Origin: Dehalococcoidales bacterium
GTDB lineage: Bacteria; Chloroflexota; Dehalococcoidia; Dehalococcoidales; RBG-16-60-22
Length of the DNA stretch: 18,473 nt
Direction of reading: 5' to 3'
Assembly (NCBI GenBank): GCA_030606585.1
Contig: JAUWGD010000016.1
Location: 1-18,473, forward strand
In this document: in pieces, positions 1-7,176 of the stretch
Numbering within the stretch: position 1 is the first letter of the stretch
How the letters are laid out: each line of letters begins with the position of its first letter
Program-made: the position numbers and the translations under genes
Notes under the pieces: generated by a model
What the model was told of the DNA's origin: nothing
Databases searched by the model: none
Seen by the model: the letters and a program-made list of their open reading frames with translations, nothing else

Positions 1-822
1 CAGCGGGTGCATGCCGGCCTTTTTAAAAATAACGCCCGCGTAGCCGACCACCTCTTCGTAATCGCCGGTGGTATCACCGCTGGTCTGGTATTTTACCAGT
101 TCCGCCCCGGTAACCCCAAGCTCTTTGGAGGCGGCAATGAGGGTGACTAAAGGGCCGTGGGCGCACATCGAGATACGCAGGTTTTTATACCGCTCCGTCA
201 ACTCGTCCTCATCGAGCGCCACCATGGCTTCAACCGCCTTCATATCCTTCTCCTCGGCGGCTGCCTGCGGCTCGCGGTGGGTCATATCCCCGCTGGCGAG
301 AATTACCGCTTCCCGGCTCAACTCTTTAATTGCCTTCGCGATACTCCGCCCGATTTCCTTATAGATTTCAGACGAGGCCCCGGCGAGGACGATGGGCACT
401 ATCCGCACGTCCGGCTTGATATATTGCAGGAAGGGGACCTGCACCTCGACGGCGTGCTCCTCCTGGTGTGCCCGGTAGTCCTCCACTGCGTATTCGGACA
501 GGGCGACGATTTTACGCGCCAGTTCCGAATCGACCTCTACATCGCCCAGCGGTGTCTTCCATGTACCTTCGACCATCACGCTGAACGGTTCCCCCAGCCC
601 CGAGTGGGTGGGCCCGATGATGATAAAGGTATCTTTAAAATTGATTCTGGAGATGGCCGCCCCGGCTACCGCTCCAGAATACTGGTATCCGGCATGGGGC
701 ATGAGCAGGCCGACGACCTCATCTTTCGGCGCGTCCTTATTCACGTACTTCGCAATCGTTGCCCTGAGTTCCGAAGCCGAGCCGGGATAGAAGTACCCGG
801 CGACATATGGATTCCTTATCAT
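1..822 (-). CDS. amrB: AmmeMemoRadiSam system protein B (MEMO1-like), 3' end outside window
   Basis: The reading frame is open for 274 codons from an ATG at 822 to the left edge, so the gene is partial. The product begins MIRNPYVAGYFYPG and carries the MEMO family signatures: PHAG (His about 43), GPTHSG (His about 73), a SGDMTH motif and a late CAHGP motif. In human MEMO1 the two equivalent His and the Cys form a metal-binding site. An AAGGAGGG ribosome site precedes the ATG, and only 12 bases separate it from the amrS stop, so the two are an operon. The family travels with a radical SAM enzyme and an AMMECR1-domain protein; the joint biochemical role is not established. The visible end reads GYAGVIFKKAGMHPL. 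MEMO domains usually end at about this point, so the open frame probably continues into a fused AMMECR1 domain; this is an inference. Family assignment is secure. Confidence 0.9.
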   Translation of the reverse strand, partial: MIRNPYVAGYFYPGSASELRATIAKYVNKDAPKDEVVGLLMPHAGYQYSGAVAGAAISRINFKDTFIIIGPTHSGLGEPFSVMVEGTWKTPLGDVEVDSELARKIVALSEYAVEDYRAHQEEHAVEVQVPFLQYIKPDVRIVPIVLAGASSEIYKEIGRSIAKAIKELSREAVILASGDMTHREPQAAAEEKDMKAVEAMVALDEDELTERYKNLRISMCAHGPLVTLIAASKELGVTGAELVKYQTSGDTTGDYEEVVGYAGVIFKKAGMHPL

Positions 823-834
823 TTCAACCCTCCT

Positions 835-1872
835 TCAGGACGAGTCCTTCGAGCCTGGCGACCTGAAATTGAGCTCCGCCCCGCAGAACCGGCACCGCGA
901 ACCGTCCAGCCCCACGACGTCCGTCTGGTAACCGAGCCTCTTTACGACTGTTTTACCGCAGGAGTAGCAACGGGTGCTTTCGCTCTCGTGGCCGGCGACG
1001 TTGCAGGCGTAGATAAACCTGAGACCGGCCCGGCGGCCTATCTCGCAGGCGCGGTCGATAGTAGCCAGGGGCGTCGAGGGCAGGTGCGTCAACCGGTGGT
1101 AGGGGTGAAAGCGGGTTACATGCCAGGGAGTGAGTTCGCCCAGCTCATCTCTTATCCACTTAGCGATTCCCTCAAGTTGTTTATCATCATCGTTCAGGGT
1201 GGGGACGATATTGGTGACCACCTCGATGTGCATATTCCATTTATCTTTTGCCCGTTTGGTTACTTCGAGAATCTCCCGCCAGCGCGGTATCCCGGTCAAA
1301 GTTTTGTAGAACTCATCGGAAAATCCTTTGATATCGACGCGCCAGGCATCCAGATAAGGCCCGATGGTATCCAGTGCCCCGGGTGTGGCATAGCCGTTGG
1401 TCACGTAGACGGTATATAAATTATTCTCTTTAGCTAACCTGGCGGAGTCGAGGGTATGCTCGAACCAGATGGTCGGCTCGTTGTAAGTCCAGGCGATGCC
1501 CTGGCAATCGTGCTGCCTGGCGAGTTCTATCGACTTTTCCGGCGGGAGTTCCCGGCAGCCGTGCAGTAGCGAGGTACTGTCGGCGGTGGAAATTTCCCAG
1601 TTCTGGCAGTGTTTGCAGTGGAAGTTGCAGCCCAGCGTACCCAGGGAGAAACACAACGTACCGGGGTAAAAGTGGAACAGGGGTTTTTTTTCTATGGGGT
1701 CGGCGGCGACGGAGGATACCATGCCGTAGTTCAGGTTGAACAGCGTGCCGCCCCGGTTCTGGTACATACCGCAAACGCCATACTTGTCCGGGTTAATGCG
1801 GCAGCGCCACTGGCAGGTATGGCATCTTACCCTCGAATCCGGCAGTTTTTCGTACAGCAAGGCCTCGTGCAT
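835..1872 (-). CDS. amrS: AmmeMemoRadiSam system radical SAM enzyme
   Basis: A 345-residue radical SAM protein. The cluster-binding motif CxxxCxxC is at residues 82-89 (CNFHCKHC). An N-terminal cysteine group (C17, C20, C24, C34) and a C-terminal CYSC...CRFC pair suggest extra metal sites, as is usual for this family. The product presumably uses SAM-derived radical chemistry on a substrate handled with AmrB, but the reaction is unknown. I start it at the ATG at 1872 (MHEALLYEKL), not at an in-frame ATG ten codons upstream at 1902. The downstream start has a GGGGGGAG ribosome site and matches the usual start of family members, whereas the upstream ATG overlaps a TATAAT promoter element. It is first in an operon with amrB and is isolated from the upstream gene by a terminator. 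Confidence 0.93.
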   Translation of the reverse strand: MHEALLYEKLPDSRVRCHTCQWRCRINPDKYGVCGMYQNRGGTLFNLNYGMVSSVAADPIEKKPLFHFYPGTLCFSLGTLGCNFHCKHCQNWEISTADSTSLLHGCRELPPEKSIELARQHDCQGIAWTYNEPTIWFEHTLDSARLAKENNLYTVYVTNGYATPGALDTIGPYLDAWRVDIKGFSDEFYKTLTGIPRWREILEVTKRAKDKWNMHIEVVTNIVPTLNDDDKQLEGIAKWIRDELGELTPWHVTRFHPYHRLTHLPSTPLATIDRACEIGRRAGLRFIYACNVAGHESESTRCYSCGKTVVKRLGYQTDVVGLDGSRCRFCGAELNFRSPGSKDSS

Positions 1873-1900
1873 AGCCCGGCTCCCCCCGCACCTTACCCTC

Positions 1901-1909
1901 ATTATATCA
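1901..1909 (-). promoter_or_regulatory. Extended -10 promoter for amrS-amrB
   Basis: On the minus strand the sequence reads TGATATAAT, a consensus TATAAT (1901-1906) with the TGn extension (1907-1909) that can replace a -35 box. A TTGACA lies only 12 bases upstream of it, too close to act as its -35. Transcription would begin near 1894, giving a leader of about 20 bases with the ribosome site for the ATG at 1872. Confidence 0.55.
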
Positions 1910-1979
1910 CTCGGGTATTGTCAATTATAGTGCCGAGATTTTTATTTTATCTACACGAGGTTTCAAAGGAGAGGGGGAA

Positions 1980-2010
1980 GAAAGTAAAAAGAGGGGCTGA
2001 CGCCCCTCTT
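1980..2010 (-). terminator. Rho-independent terminator of the arylsulfotransferase gene
   Basis: On the minus strand a perfect 9-bp stem (AAGAGGGGC paired with GCCCCTCTT, loop of four bases) is followed by TTTTTACTTT. It lies 30 bases past the stop codon at 2040 and ahead of the amrS promoter, so it separates the two transcription units. Confidence 0.85.
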
Positions 2011-2039
2011 AGACGCCCCGCTTTGGAGGTGGTGGTGAA

Positions 2040-3431
2040 TTAGCTCTGGATTGTGGTGACTTTCAGGGGACGCTTGTTTGAAGAACCGGGGACTCTGAAC
2101 CTGTTATTATCGAAACGGGGCACCGCCTTTTCAGTCGGCTTGTCTACCTGCGGGACCCATTCGTAGGGGACGCGGTAAGCGCGGTAGATCTGGTTCATCT
2201 TCGGCATCCTGAATGGGTACGGGCTGAGGTACTCCCATACTATTTCGTGTTCTGCGGTTACCTCGAAGATACGCCCGTCGGAACCCTCCGTTATCAGGGT
2301 GTTACCGTTGGGGAGACGCTGCGCCGAACTCATAAGACTACTGTAGAAAGAGCCAAGACCGGCGCCCATAAACCCTTCTCTGCGCGGGGGGTATTGCCAG
2401 ACGACTTCGAGAGTCGTGGGGTTATATTCAATTATCCGCGAGAAGTCCCGCCGGGCATTGCCGTTTCCGCTGGGGGCGCCGGGATTGGGGGCGCCGTAAC
2501 CGGCTTGCCCGCCGTTATCAAAGACCAGGATATTGCCTTCCCCGGGGAGTCCCCGGGGAATCAGGTGGGCGTGGTGCTGGCCGATTTGTTGGCCCATATT
2601 GCGGAGAGCCTCGGTGGCCGAAAAATCAGGGCCCAGCTGCCAGACGATTTTACCCGTTTTCTTGTCGGTGATAGCGGTAATATTCGTCTCGCGTCCGTCC
2701 CAGATGATGTTATCCGGATGGAAGCGTTCGTCGCCGCCGTCGAACCATTTATTTGGCCCGAGGGTGGATATGGAGTTCATGTGCATCCAGTCGCCGAACC
2801 TGCCGCCGGTCATATTCATGCCGGGATTGCGCGACAGAGTGTTTTTGGCTTCTTCGCCGAATCCCATCTCTTCGAAATGCTCGCTGCAAATCCACTCCCA
2901 GGTTATCTTGCCGTCCCAGGTCACCTCGATGATAATATCGTCGAGCAGCGGCTTGTCGCTTATTTTGGGATTTTTAAGGTTTTTATGGCAGAGAATCAGG
3001 GTATTGCCTTTGTCTACCAGGGGGTCCATGCCGGGGACATAGTAGCCGACAGGATTGCCTTCTCTCTGGAAATCATGGTGCTGCCGGAGCATCCACCTGG
3101 GCTTGCTGCGCGGGTCCTTGACGCGCTCGTATCTATCGAACTTCCAGACGATATTGCCGTCCCAGTCCACCTGCACCAGGTCGAGCATATCCTGGAAGCC
3201 GTATTTGAAATTCCTGCAGTCGGTGCTGCCAATAATATGGCCGCCGGGCAGCATCTTGTTGGGAATGCCGTGAAATCCTTTCCACTGGTTGACCACATTT
3301 CCGTTCATATCGGCCAAGATGGCCCCCACACTCTTAAACTGATATACGCTGGTCTGAAACAGGGTGTAGCCGTTCCAGCATTTCTCCGGATTATAGATGG
3401 TGGTACCCGTGGGATAGACAGTCGGCGGCAT
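2040..3431 (-). CDS. Arylsulfotransferase (ASST)-family beta-propeller protein
   Basis: The 463-residue product has repeated propeller-blade motifs of the type DxxGxIVW (WDGNIVWKF, WDGKITWEW, KKTGKIVWQLG, TTLEVVWQYP, EHEIVWEYL), about six blades. Residues 284-304 carry the ASST landmark GQHHAHLIP followed by GNILVFDNG; the catalytic His of the family lies in this type of motif (candidates H286, H287, H289). Characterised ASSTs move sulfate between phenolic compounds in the periplasm. Here no signal peptide or membrane helix is visible, so a cytoplasmic location is likely and the acceptor is unknown. I start at the ATG at 3431, with GGGAGGGG upstream and a good promoter behind it. An in-frame extension up to 3674 crosses that promoter and is not credible. 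It is a single-gene unit. The alternative is a non-sulfotransferase propeller of the same superfamily. Confidence 0.82.
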   Translation of the reverse strand: MPPTVYPTGTTIYNPEKCWNGYTLFQTSVYQFKSVGAILADMNGNVVNQWKGFHGIPNKMLPGGHIIGSTDCRNFKYGFQDMLDLVQVDWDGNIVWKFDRYERVKDPRSKPRWMLRQHHDFQREGNPVGYYVPGMDPLVDKGNTLILCHKNLKNPKISDKPLLDDIIIEVTWDGKITWEWICSEHFEEMGFGEEAKNTLSRNPGMNMTGGRFGDWMHMNSISTLGPNKWFDGGDERFHPDNIIWDGRETNITAITDKKTGKIVWQLGPDFSATEALRNMGQQIGQHHAHLIPRGLPGEGNILVFDNGGQAGYGAPNPGAPSGNGNARRDFSRIIEYNPTTLEVVWQYPPRREGFMGAGLGSFYSSLMSSAQRLPNGNTLITEGSDGRIFEVTAEHEIVWEYLSPYPFRMPKMNQIYRAYRVPYEWVPQVDKPTEKAVPRFDNNRFRVPGSSNKRPLKVTTIQS

Positions 3432-3464
3432 GATTTCCCCTCCCGTGTTTATCGGTTCGGGAAC

Positions 3465-3493
3465 AGTATAGCTTCTTGCGGTGCAGGTGGCAA
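3465..3493 (-). promoter_or_regulatory. Sigma70-type promoter for the arylsulfotransferase-family gene
   Basis: On the minus strand TTGCCA (3488-3493) and TATACT (3465-3470) are separated by 17 bases, each one mismatch from consensus. The predicted start of transcription near 3458 gives a leader of roughly 27 bases containing the ribosome site. Confidence 0.65.
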
Positions 3494-3519
3494 GGGAAGA
3501 CTTTTCTTTCCCCTCCCCT

Positions 3520-3548
3520 TTACGAATCTGCCCCAAAGGGATTATAAT
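3520..3548 (+). promoter_or_regulatory. Possible promoter for the DRTGG-domain gene
   Basis: On the plus strand a consensus TATAAT (3543-3548) lies 17 bases after a weak TTACGA (3520-3525). The element faces the TTG start at 3595. The -35 box is poor, so confidence is limited. Confidence 0.4.
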
Positions 3549-3594
3549 ATACTGGTTTCTTCTGATGGTAAAAAATTCAGCCGGGGGGTGAAAC

Positions 3595-4533
3595 TTGGGC
3601 GTTTTATATGTAGTCTCTGCGGAAGAAGCGGCGGGTAAGACCGCTATCTGTGCCGGTATAGCCTTAAACCTCATGAACGACGGTAAGAAGGCGGGCTATT
3701 TAAAGCCGCAGGTTGCCGCGAAAGACGGCTCCGATAGTGATATTGTTTTCATGAAGCAGATTTTAGGTCTGGACGACGCCGTGAACGCTCCCGATGTGAT
3801 TAAGGGCAGGGATGTCGTCCTCGTTGAGGCGATGCTCGGGCCGGGCGCCGATGATGCGCTGAGTAAGGATAGCTACGGCGCGGCTAAAGGGATGCAGGCT
3901 AAAGCAGTCGCTGTGGAAGCCTATACCGGTGAAGTCTCTAAATATACAGACGTTTACAAAGGATTTGGAGATAGTCTGCTGGGCGTCATTATCAACAAGG
4001 CTCCGGAAAGTAAGCTCAAGCAGGTCAAAGACGATGCTAAAGCGCAGTTCGGCGCCGCGGGCATTACGGTACTGGGCGTAATCCCCGAAAATAGAGTACT
4101 GCTTGCCATCACAGTGGGTGAACTGGCCGAAAAAATTCAGGGGAAGATACTGAACAACGCCGAAAAATCGGCGGAACTGGTCGAGAACTTCATGCTGGGA
4201 GCGATGGTCGTCGATTCCGGCCTGGATTACTTCGGACGTAAGAGCAATAAAGCCGCCATCGTCCGGCAGGACCGACCGGATATGCAGCTGGCCGCCCTGG
4301 AAACTTCAACAAGTTGCCTTATCCTCACCGGGAGCAGCGAGCCGCCGGTCTACAATGTCCTCCAGAAAGCGGAGGCGCGCGGCATTCCGATTATTTCCAC
4401 CGATGCCGAGGTCCAGGACATCCTCGCCAGCCTTGAAGATAACCTTATGGCCACCAGGCTGAACCAGGAGAAGAAGCTGTCCAGGCTGGCCGAAGTGGTA
4501 AAAAAGAACCTGGACATTCAAGCGGTAGTATAG
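3595..4533 (+). CDS. BioD-like P-loop / DRTGG-domain protein
   Basis: A 312-residue two-domain protein. The N-terminal half resembles dethiobiotin-synthetase-type P-loop proteins, with the nucleotide-binding loop AEEAAGKT at residues 9-16 and a later LLGVIINKAP strand. The C-terminal part (about 205-305) resembles the DRTGG domain, which is found at the N-terminus of some phosphotransacetylases and in CBS-domain proteins. This architecture is often annotated as a phosphotransacetylase-family protein, but the catalytic phosphotransacetylase domain is absent, so a sensing or regulatory role linked to acyl-phosphate or nucleotide pools is more likely. The start is TTG, preceded by GGGGGGTG. It is transcribed alone, divergently from the arylsulfotransferase gene and convergently with the zinc-ribbon gene. 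Confidence 0.75.
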   Translation: MGVLYVVSAEEAAGKTAICAGIALNLMNDGKKAGYLKPQVAAKDGSDSDIVFMKQILGLDDAVNAPDVIKGRDVVLVEAMLGPGADDALSKDSYGAAKGMQAKAVAVEAYTGEVSKYTDVYKGFGDSLLGVIINKAPESKLKQVKDDAKAQFGAAGITVLGVIPENRVLLAITVGELAEKIQGKILNNAEKSAELVENFMLGAMVVDSGLDYFGRKSNKAAIVRQDRPDMQLAALETSTSCLILTGSSEPPVYNVLQKAEARGIPIISTDAEVQDILASLEDNLMATRLNQEKKLSRLAEVVKKNLDIQAVV

Positions 4534-4653
4534 CCGGCAGGGCATGACCGGCTGAGAAGGTTAGCCCACTTATCCCCATTTAGTGCTTTCTATTAACGTA
4601 AAGCCCCGCTGTACCTTTACCGTTCCTGATTTCCGGCATAATCGGAGATAACA

Positions 4654-4687
4654 ATAGGCTGGTGAACTATATAATCCACCAGCCTAT
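4654..4687. terminator. Hairpin terminator between convergent genes
   Basis: A perfect 11-bp inverted repeat (ATAGGCTGGTG / CACCAGCCTAT) with a 12-base AT-rich loop lies between the plus-strand gene ending at 4533 and the minus-strand gene ending at 4715. The plus side continues TATTTGTTT; the minus side has only a short T-rich stretch. It probably terminates the plus gene mainly and may serve both. Confidence 0.65.
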
Positions 4688-4714
4688 ATTTGTTTCGCTT
4701 ACGCGTTCGGGTTA

Positions 4715-5014
4715 TTACCGGTTAGTTCTGATTTTATTGAAGCATTCGCTGCAATATACCGGTCTGCCTTCACGGGGTTCAAAAGGTACTTCTGTATCCT
4801 TGCCACACTCGGCGCAAACCGCGGGGAACATCTGGCGCGACCTGTAGCCGCCGCTGGACCCATATCGCTCAGCCTTCCTAGCCTGTCGGCAGGTTGGGCA
4901 TCGCTTGGGTTCATTGGTGTAGCCTTTGGAATTGAAGAACTCTTGCTCTTCAGCAGTGAAGGTAAAAGTGGTTCCACAATCGGAACACTGGAGTTCTTTG
5001 TCTGTAAAACTCAA
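4715..5014 (-). CDS. Small double zinc-ribbon protein (zf-trcl type)
   Basis: A 99-residue protein with two CxxC...CxxC units: C10/C13 with C39/C42, and C67/C70 with C88/C91. The first half has the pattern of the probable zinc-ribbon family common in Chloroflexota (FTFTAEEQEFF ... NEPKRCPTCR); the second half has FEPREGRPVYCSECF, as in related small proteins. Each unit should bind one zinc ion. A nucleic-acid or ribosome-associated role is plausible but unproven. The start is TTG with a consensus AAGGAGGT six bases upstream; this decides the start, since no nearby ATG has a comparable site. Translation may be controlled by the leader stem-loop at 5014-5062. Confidence 0.85.
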   Translation of the reverse strand: MSFTDKELQCSDCGTTFTFTAEEQEFFNSKGYTNEPKRCPTCRQARKAERYGSSGGYRSRQMFPAVCAECGKDTEVPFEPREGRPVYCSECFNKIRTNR

Positions 5015-5062
5015 CGGATGACCTCCTTTCTTAATTAGTTGGTTCGAGCTAAGGTCATCCGT
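5014..5062 (-). promoter_or_regulatory. Leader stem-loop overlapping the Shine-Dalgarno of the zinc-ribbon gene
   Basis: An 11-bp perfect inverted repeat: 5014-5024 (ACGGATGACCT) pairs with 5052-5062 (AGGTCATCCGT), with a loop of 27 bases. In the minus-strand mRNA the 3' arm contains the second half (AGGU) of the AAGGAGGU ribosome site and runs up to and into the UUG start codon. Folding should reduce ribosome access. Whether it acts as a thermosensor, a protein operator or a chance repeat cannot be settled from the sequence. Confidence 0.55.
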
Positions 5063-5127
5063 AATTGGGTCGGGATAAAGTACTTTAATTGCATATATGA
5101 TAACCTAGACTGATAACCACCAAGCAT

Positions 5128-5156
5128 ATTATATAACGCGCAAGTATAATTTGCAA
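5128..5156 (-). promoter_or_regulatory. Sigma70-type promoter for the zinc-ribbon gene
   Basis: On the minus strand TTGCAA (5151-5156) and a consensus TATAAT (5128-5133) are spaced by 17 bases. The start of transcription would be near 5121, leaving a leader of about 107 bases. That leader also contains the 12-base palindrome TAAAGTACTTTA (5076-5087) and the stem-loop at 5014-5062. Confidence 0.7.
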
Positions 5157-5163
5157 TAGTCCG

Positions 5164-6435
5164 TTAGTACTTTTTCTTTCTTTTTATAGCGAAGGCGAGG
5201 CTGGCGGCGAATAATTCCAGAATGCCCTGGACGAGGAAAAAGGAATAATAGCTGCCGGTCAACTCGAAGGTGATGCCGCCGGCGTAAGCGCCCAGGGCCA
5301 TGCCGACGGTGTGGCAGGACATCGTTACGCCGATTATCGTGCCCATGCGCAGGTCCCCGAAAAGGTCGGCAACCAGCCCCGAAGTAAGCGGCGACGTGGT
5401 GAACCAGCCGAATCCAAAGAGGGCCATAGACAGGTAAAGCATCCACAAAGGGCTGCCGCTGAGAAGGATAAAACCGACGGCGACAAAAAAGGACAGACTG
5501 CGGATAACATGGGTTAAAGCCAGCACTCTACTGCGGGCATACCTGTCGGAGAGGTGACCCGTCAGCAGCACGCCCACCAGGTTCAGGCCCCCCTGGACGC
5601 TTAAAAGGCTGGCGCCAATCATCTCCGAGTAGCCGAAATCGGTAGCGAAGATGACGATATGGGTCATCATAAAGCCGCAGCCGATGCCGCAGATAAGGTG
5701 TGCCGCCGAAATCAGCCAGAAAGAGCCTGACCTGGCGGCTTCGGCCAGGGTATGGCCGGAGACCCCGGTGATTTCCGCCAGTGAAGCATCAACCTTCGGC
5801 CTGGCACGCGTTGCTCTATCAATCGGTTCACCGTCGGGGAGGCTCCCTCTCTCTTCAGGACTGTTGCGTATCAGCAGGGTCAGGGGTAACAGTATCACGA
5901 AGGTAACTACCGCCCAGAAAAACATCGTCTCCCGCCAGCCCCAGGTAAGTATCAGGTATTGCGATAGCGGCGAGAGAGCCAGGGCTCCTATAGGCAGACC
6001 GGTGGCGGCGATACCCTGAGCCCGGCCTCTCTTTTTCACGAACCACCGGTTTATCAGCACCTGGCTGCCCTGTAATGCCTTTATCTCGTACAAGAACCTG
6101 CCGGTAAAAATATGCCAGATACCGGTAGCCAGGCCGTTAACGGCGCTGCTGAGGGTCTGCGTGGACAGGGAGACGAAGAGCATCACCTTCGGCCCGAAGC
6201 GGTCGATAAACCGACCCAGAAAAGGAATGGCTATGGCAAAGAGGAGCAAGGCGAACGTGTGGACGGCGGAAAGGGTGGCCCTGTCCCAACCGAACTCCTC
6301 CAGTATCGGCTTGAAGAAGATACCCACGCCGACCGCACTCACCAGGAAGAGCATGACCCAGGAGGCGGCGACTATATACCAGCCGTAGAAGAATCCGGGC
6401 TCGTTGGAAAGGCGTGTTTTCTGGCTGCTATTCAA
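5164..6435 (-). CDS. MFS transporter, oxalate/formate-antiporter-like or monocarboxylate-type
   Basis: A 423-residue integral membrane protein with about 12 helices in two halves separated by a charged cytoplasmic loop (about residues 195-235). Loop 2-3 has the MFS motif A form GRFIDRFGPK and the equivalent loop in the second half reads GHLSDRYARSR. The N-terminal FFYGWYIVAASW segment is typical of OFA and monocarboxylate-type MFS members, so an organic-acid substrate is likely but not proven. The start is TTG at 6435 with only a weak purine-rich AAGAAAG upstream; no better start exists before the first helix. It is divergent from the isochorismatase-like gene. I see no hairpin terminator after its stop. 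Confidence 0.82.
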   Translation of the reverse strand: MNSSQKTRLSNEPGFFYGWYIVAASWVMLFLVSAVGVGIFFKPILEEFGWDRATLSAVHTFALLLFAIAIPFLGRFIDRFGPKVMLFVSLSTQTLSSAVNGLATGIWHIFTGRFLYEIKALQGSQVLINRWFVKKRGRAQGIAATGLPIGALALSPLSQYLILTWGWRETMFFWAVVTFVILLPLTLLIRNSPEERGSLPDGEPIDRATRARPKVDASLAEITGVSGHTLAEAARSGSFWLISAAHLICGIGCGFMMTHIVIFATDFGYSEMIGASLLSVQGGLNLVGVLLTGHLSDRYARSRVLALTHVIRSLSFFVAVGFILLSGSPLWMLYLSMALFGFGWFTTSPLTSGLVADLFGDLRMGTIIGVTMSCHTVGMALGAYAGGITFELTGSYYSFFLVQGILELFAASLAFAIKRKKKY

Positions 6436-6481
6436 TGGGCTTTTCTTTCTTGTTGCGGTAGAACGGGACGCTTTTAAACCC

Positions 6482-6490
6482 AGTATATCA
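6482..6490 (-). promoter_or_regulatory. Extended -10 promoter for the MFS gene
   Basis: The minus strand reads TGATATACT, a TATACT -10 (6482-6487) with the TGn extension, about 47 bases from the TTG start. No convincing -35 lies 16-18 bases upstream, as expected for an extended -10 promoter. Confidence 0.45.
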
Positions 6491-6529
6491 AAAGTGTTGC
6501 ACTTTCGCTAAAAAGAGCCGGAATTGATT

Positions 6530-6559
6530 TTGACACAAAGCGGACATGAGTCTTATACT
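6530..6559 (+). promoter_or_regulatory. Sigma70-type promoter for the isochorismatase-ykgJ operon
   Basis: TTGACA (6530-6535) and TATACT (6554-6559) are spaced by 18 bases on the plus strand, a strong match. The start of transcription would be near 6566, giving a leader of about 55 bases. Confidence 0.7.
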
Positions 6560-6621
6560 GTTTACGCAGGCCGGGCGTGGGAGTCCGGCGTTTGAATTTA
6601 GTTGATTGAGGTAACTTTATC

Positions 6622-7176
6622 ATGGGCGCGCCGACGATGCTTACCGCCGATAATACCCTTCTGGTGTTAATCGACTTTCAGGAGAGGTTGTTCCCCGTCA
6701 TGCACGATAAGGAAAAACTACTGCGGAACGTGCTGAAGCTAATCGAAGGGGTGGAGGTGCTGGAGATACCCGTAGTCCTTACCGAGCAGTACCCGCGGGG
6801 ACTGGGCACGACATTGCCGGAGATAAAAAAACTGCTGCCGGATGTTAAGCCGATAGAGAAAGTCTGCTTCAACTGCTGCGACGAGGTGGCTTTCTGTAAA
6901 TCGCTCGAATCTCTGAAAAGAAAGCAGGTGCTCATCGCCGGCATCGAGGCCCATATCTGCGTTTACCAGACGGCTATGGCCCTGTTCCGTGACGGTTATG
7001 AAGTCCAGGTGGTCGGCGACTGCGTTTCTTCCCGGGAGCCGGAGAATAAGCTGGTCAGCCTGCTCAAAATGGGGGCGGCGGGAGTCAGCCCGACAACCAT
7101 GGAGATGGCACTGTTCGAGCTGCTGAAGGTAGCCAGTGGGGACAAATTCAAGCAAATCAGCAAAATCGTGAAATGA
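6622..7176 (+). CDS. Isochorismatase-family cysteine hydrolase
   Basis: A 184-residue protein of the usual length for small isochorismatase-like hydrolases (YcaC group). The catalytic triad is visible: Asp18 in LVLIDFQ, Lys80 in EKVCF, and Cys113 in GIEAHICV, the motif with the non-proline cis peptide before the nucleophile region. The late SPTTMEMALFELL segment is typical of the YcaC-like branch. The family hydrolyses amide or ether bonds; the substrate is not predictable here. The start ATG has GAGGT about ten bases upstream. Its stop codon overlaps the start of the next gene (ATGA), indicating translational coupling. Confidence 0.85.
   Translation: MGAPTMLTADNTLLVLIDFQERLFPVMHDKEKLLRNVLKLIEGVEVLEIPVVLTEQYPRGLGTTLPEIKKLLPDVKPIEKVCFNCCDEVAFCKSLESLKRKQVLIAGIEAHICVYQTAMALFRDGYEVQVVGDCVSSREPENKLVSLLKMGAAGVSPTTMEMALFELLKVASGDKFKQISKIVK

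Noticed and set aside
157..1419. Long plus-strand frame opposite amrB and amrS
   Set aside because: It is antisense to two clear conserved genes, spans their junction, and has no recognisable domain or ribosome site; GC-rich codon bias explains the open frame.
1911..1926. TTGACA on the minus strand near the amrS promoter
   Set aside because: Only 12 bases separate it from the TATAAT, too short for a -35/-10 pair; the extended -10 explains the site better.
2537..2556. CCCCGGGG repeated twice, hairpin-like
   Set aside because: It encodes Pro/Arg/Gly residues in the conserved loop after the ASST His motif; coding constraint explains it.
2247..3638. Plus-strand frame of 463 codons opposite the arylsulfotransferase gene
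   Set aside because: It mirrors the codon structure of the real gene and shows no motif of its own.
4530..4552. Short inverted repeat AGCCGG...CCGGCT after the DRTGG gene
   Set aside because: A 6-bp stem without a following T-run; the hairpin at 4654-4687 is the better terminator.
4699..4977. Alternative minus-strand frame inside the zinc-ribbon gene
   Set aside because: It overlaps the real gene almost fully in another frame and lacks the zinc-binding cysteine pattern and ribosome site.
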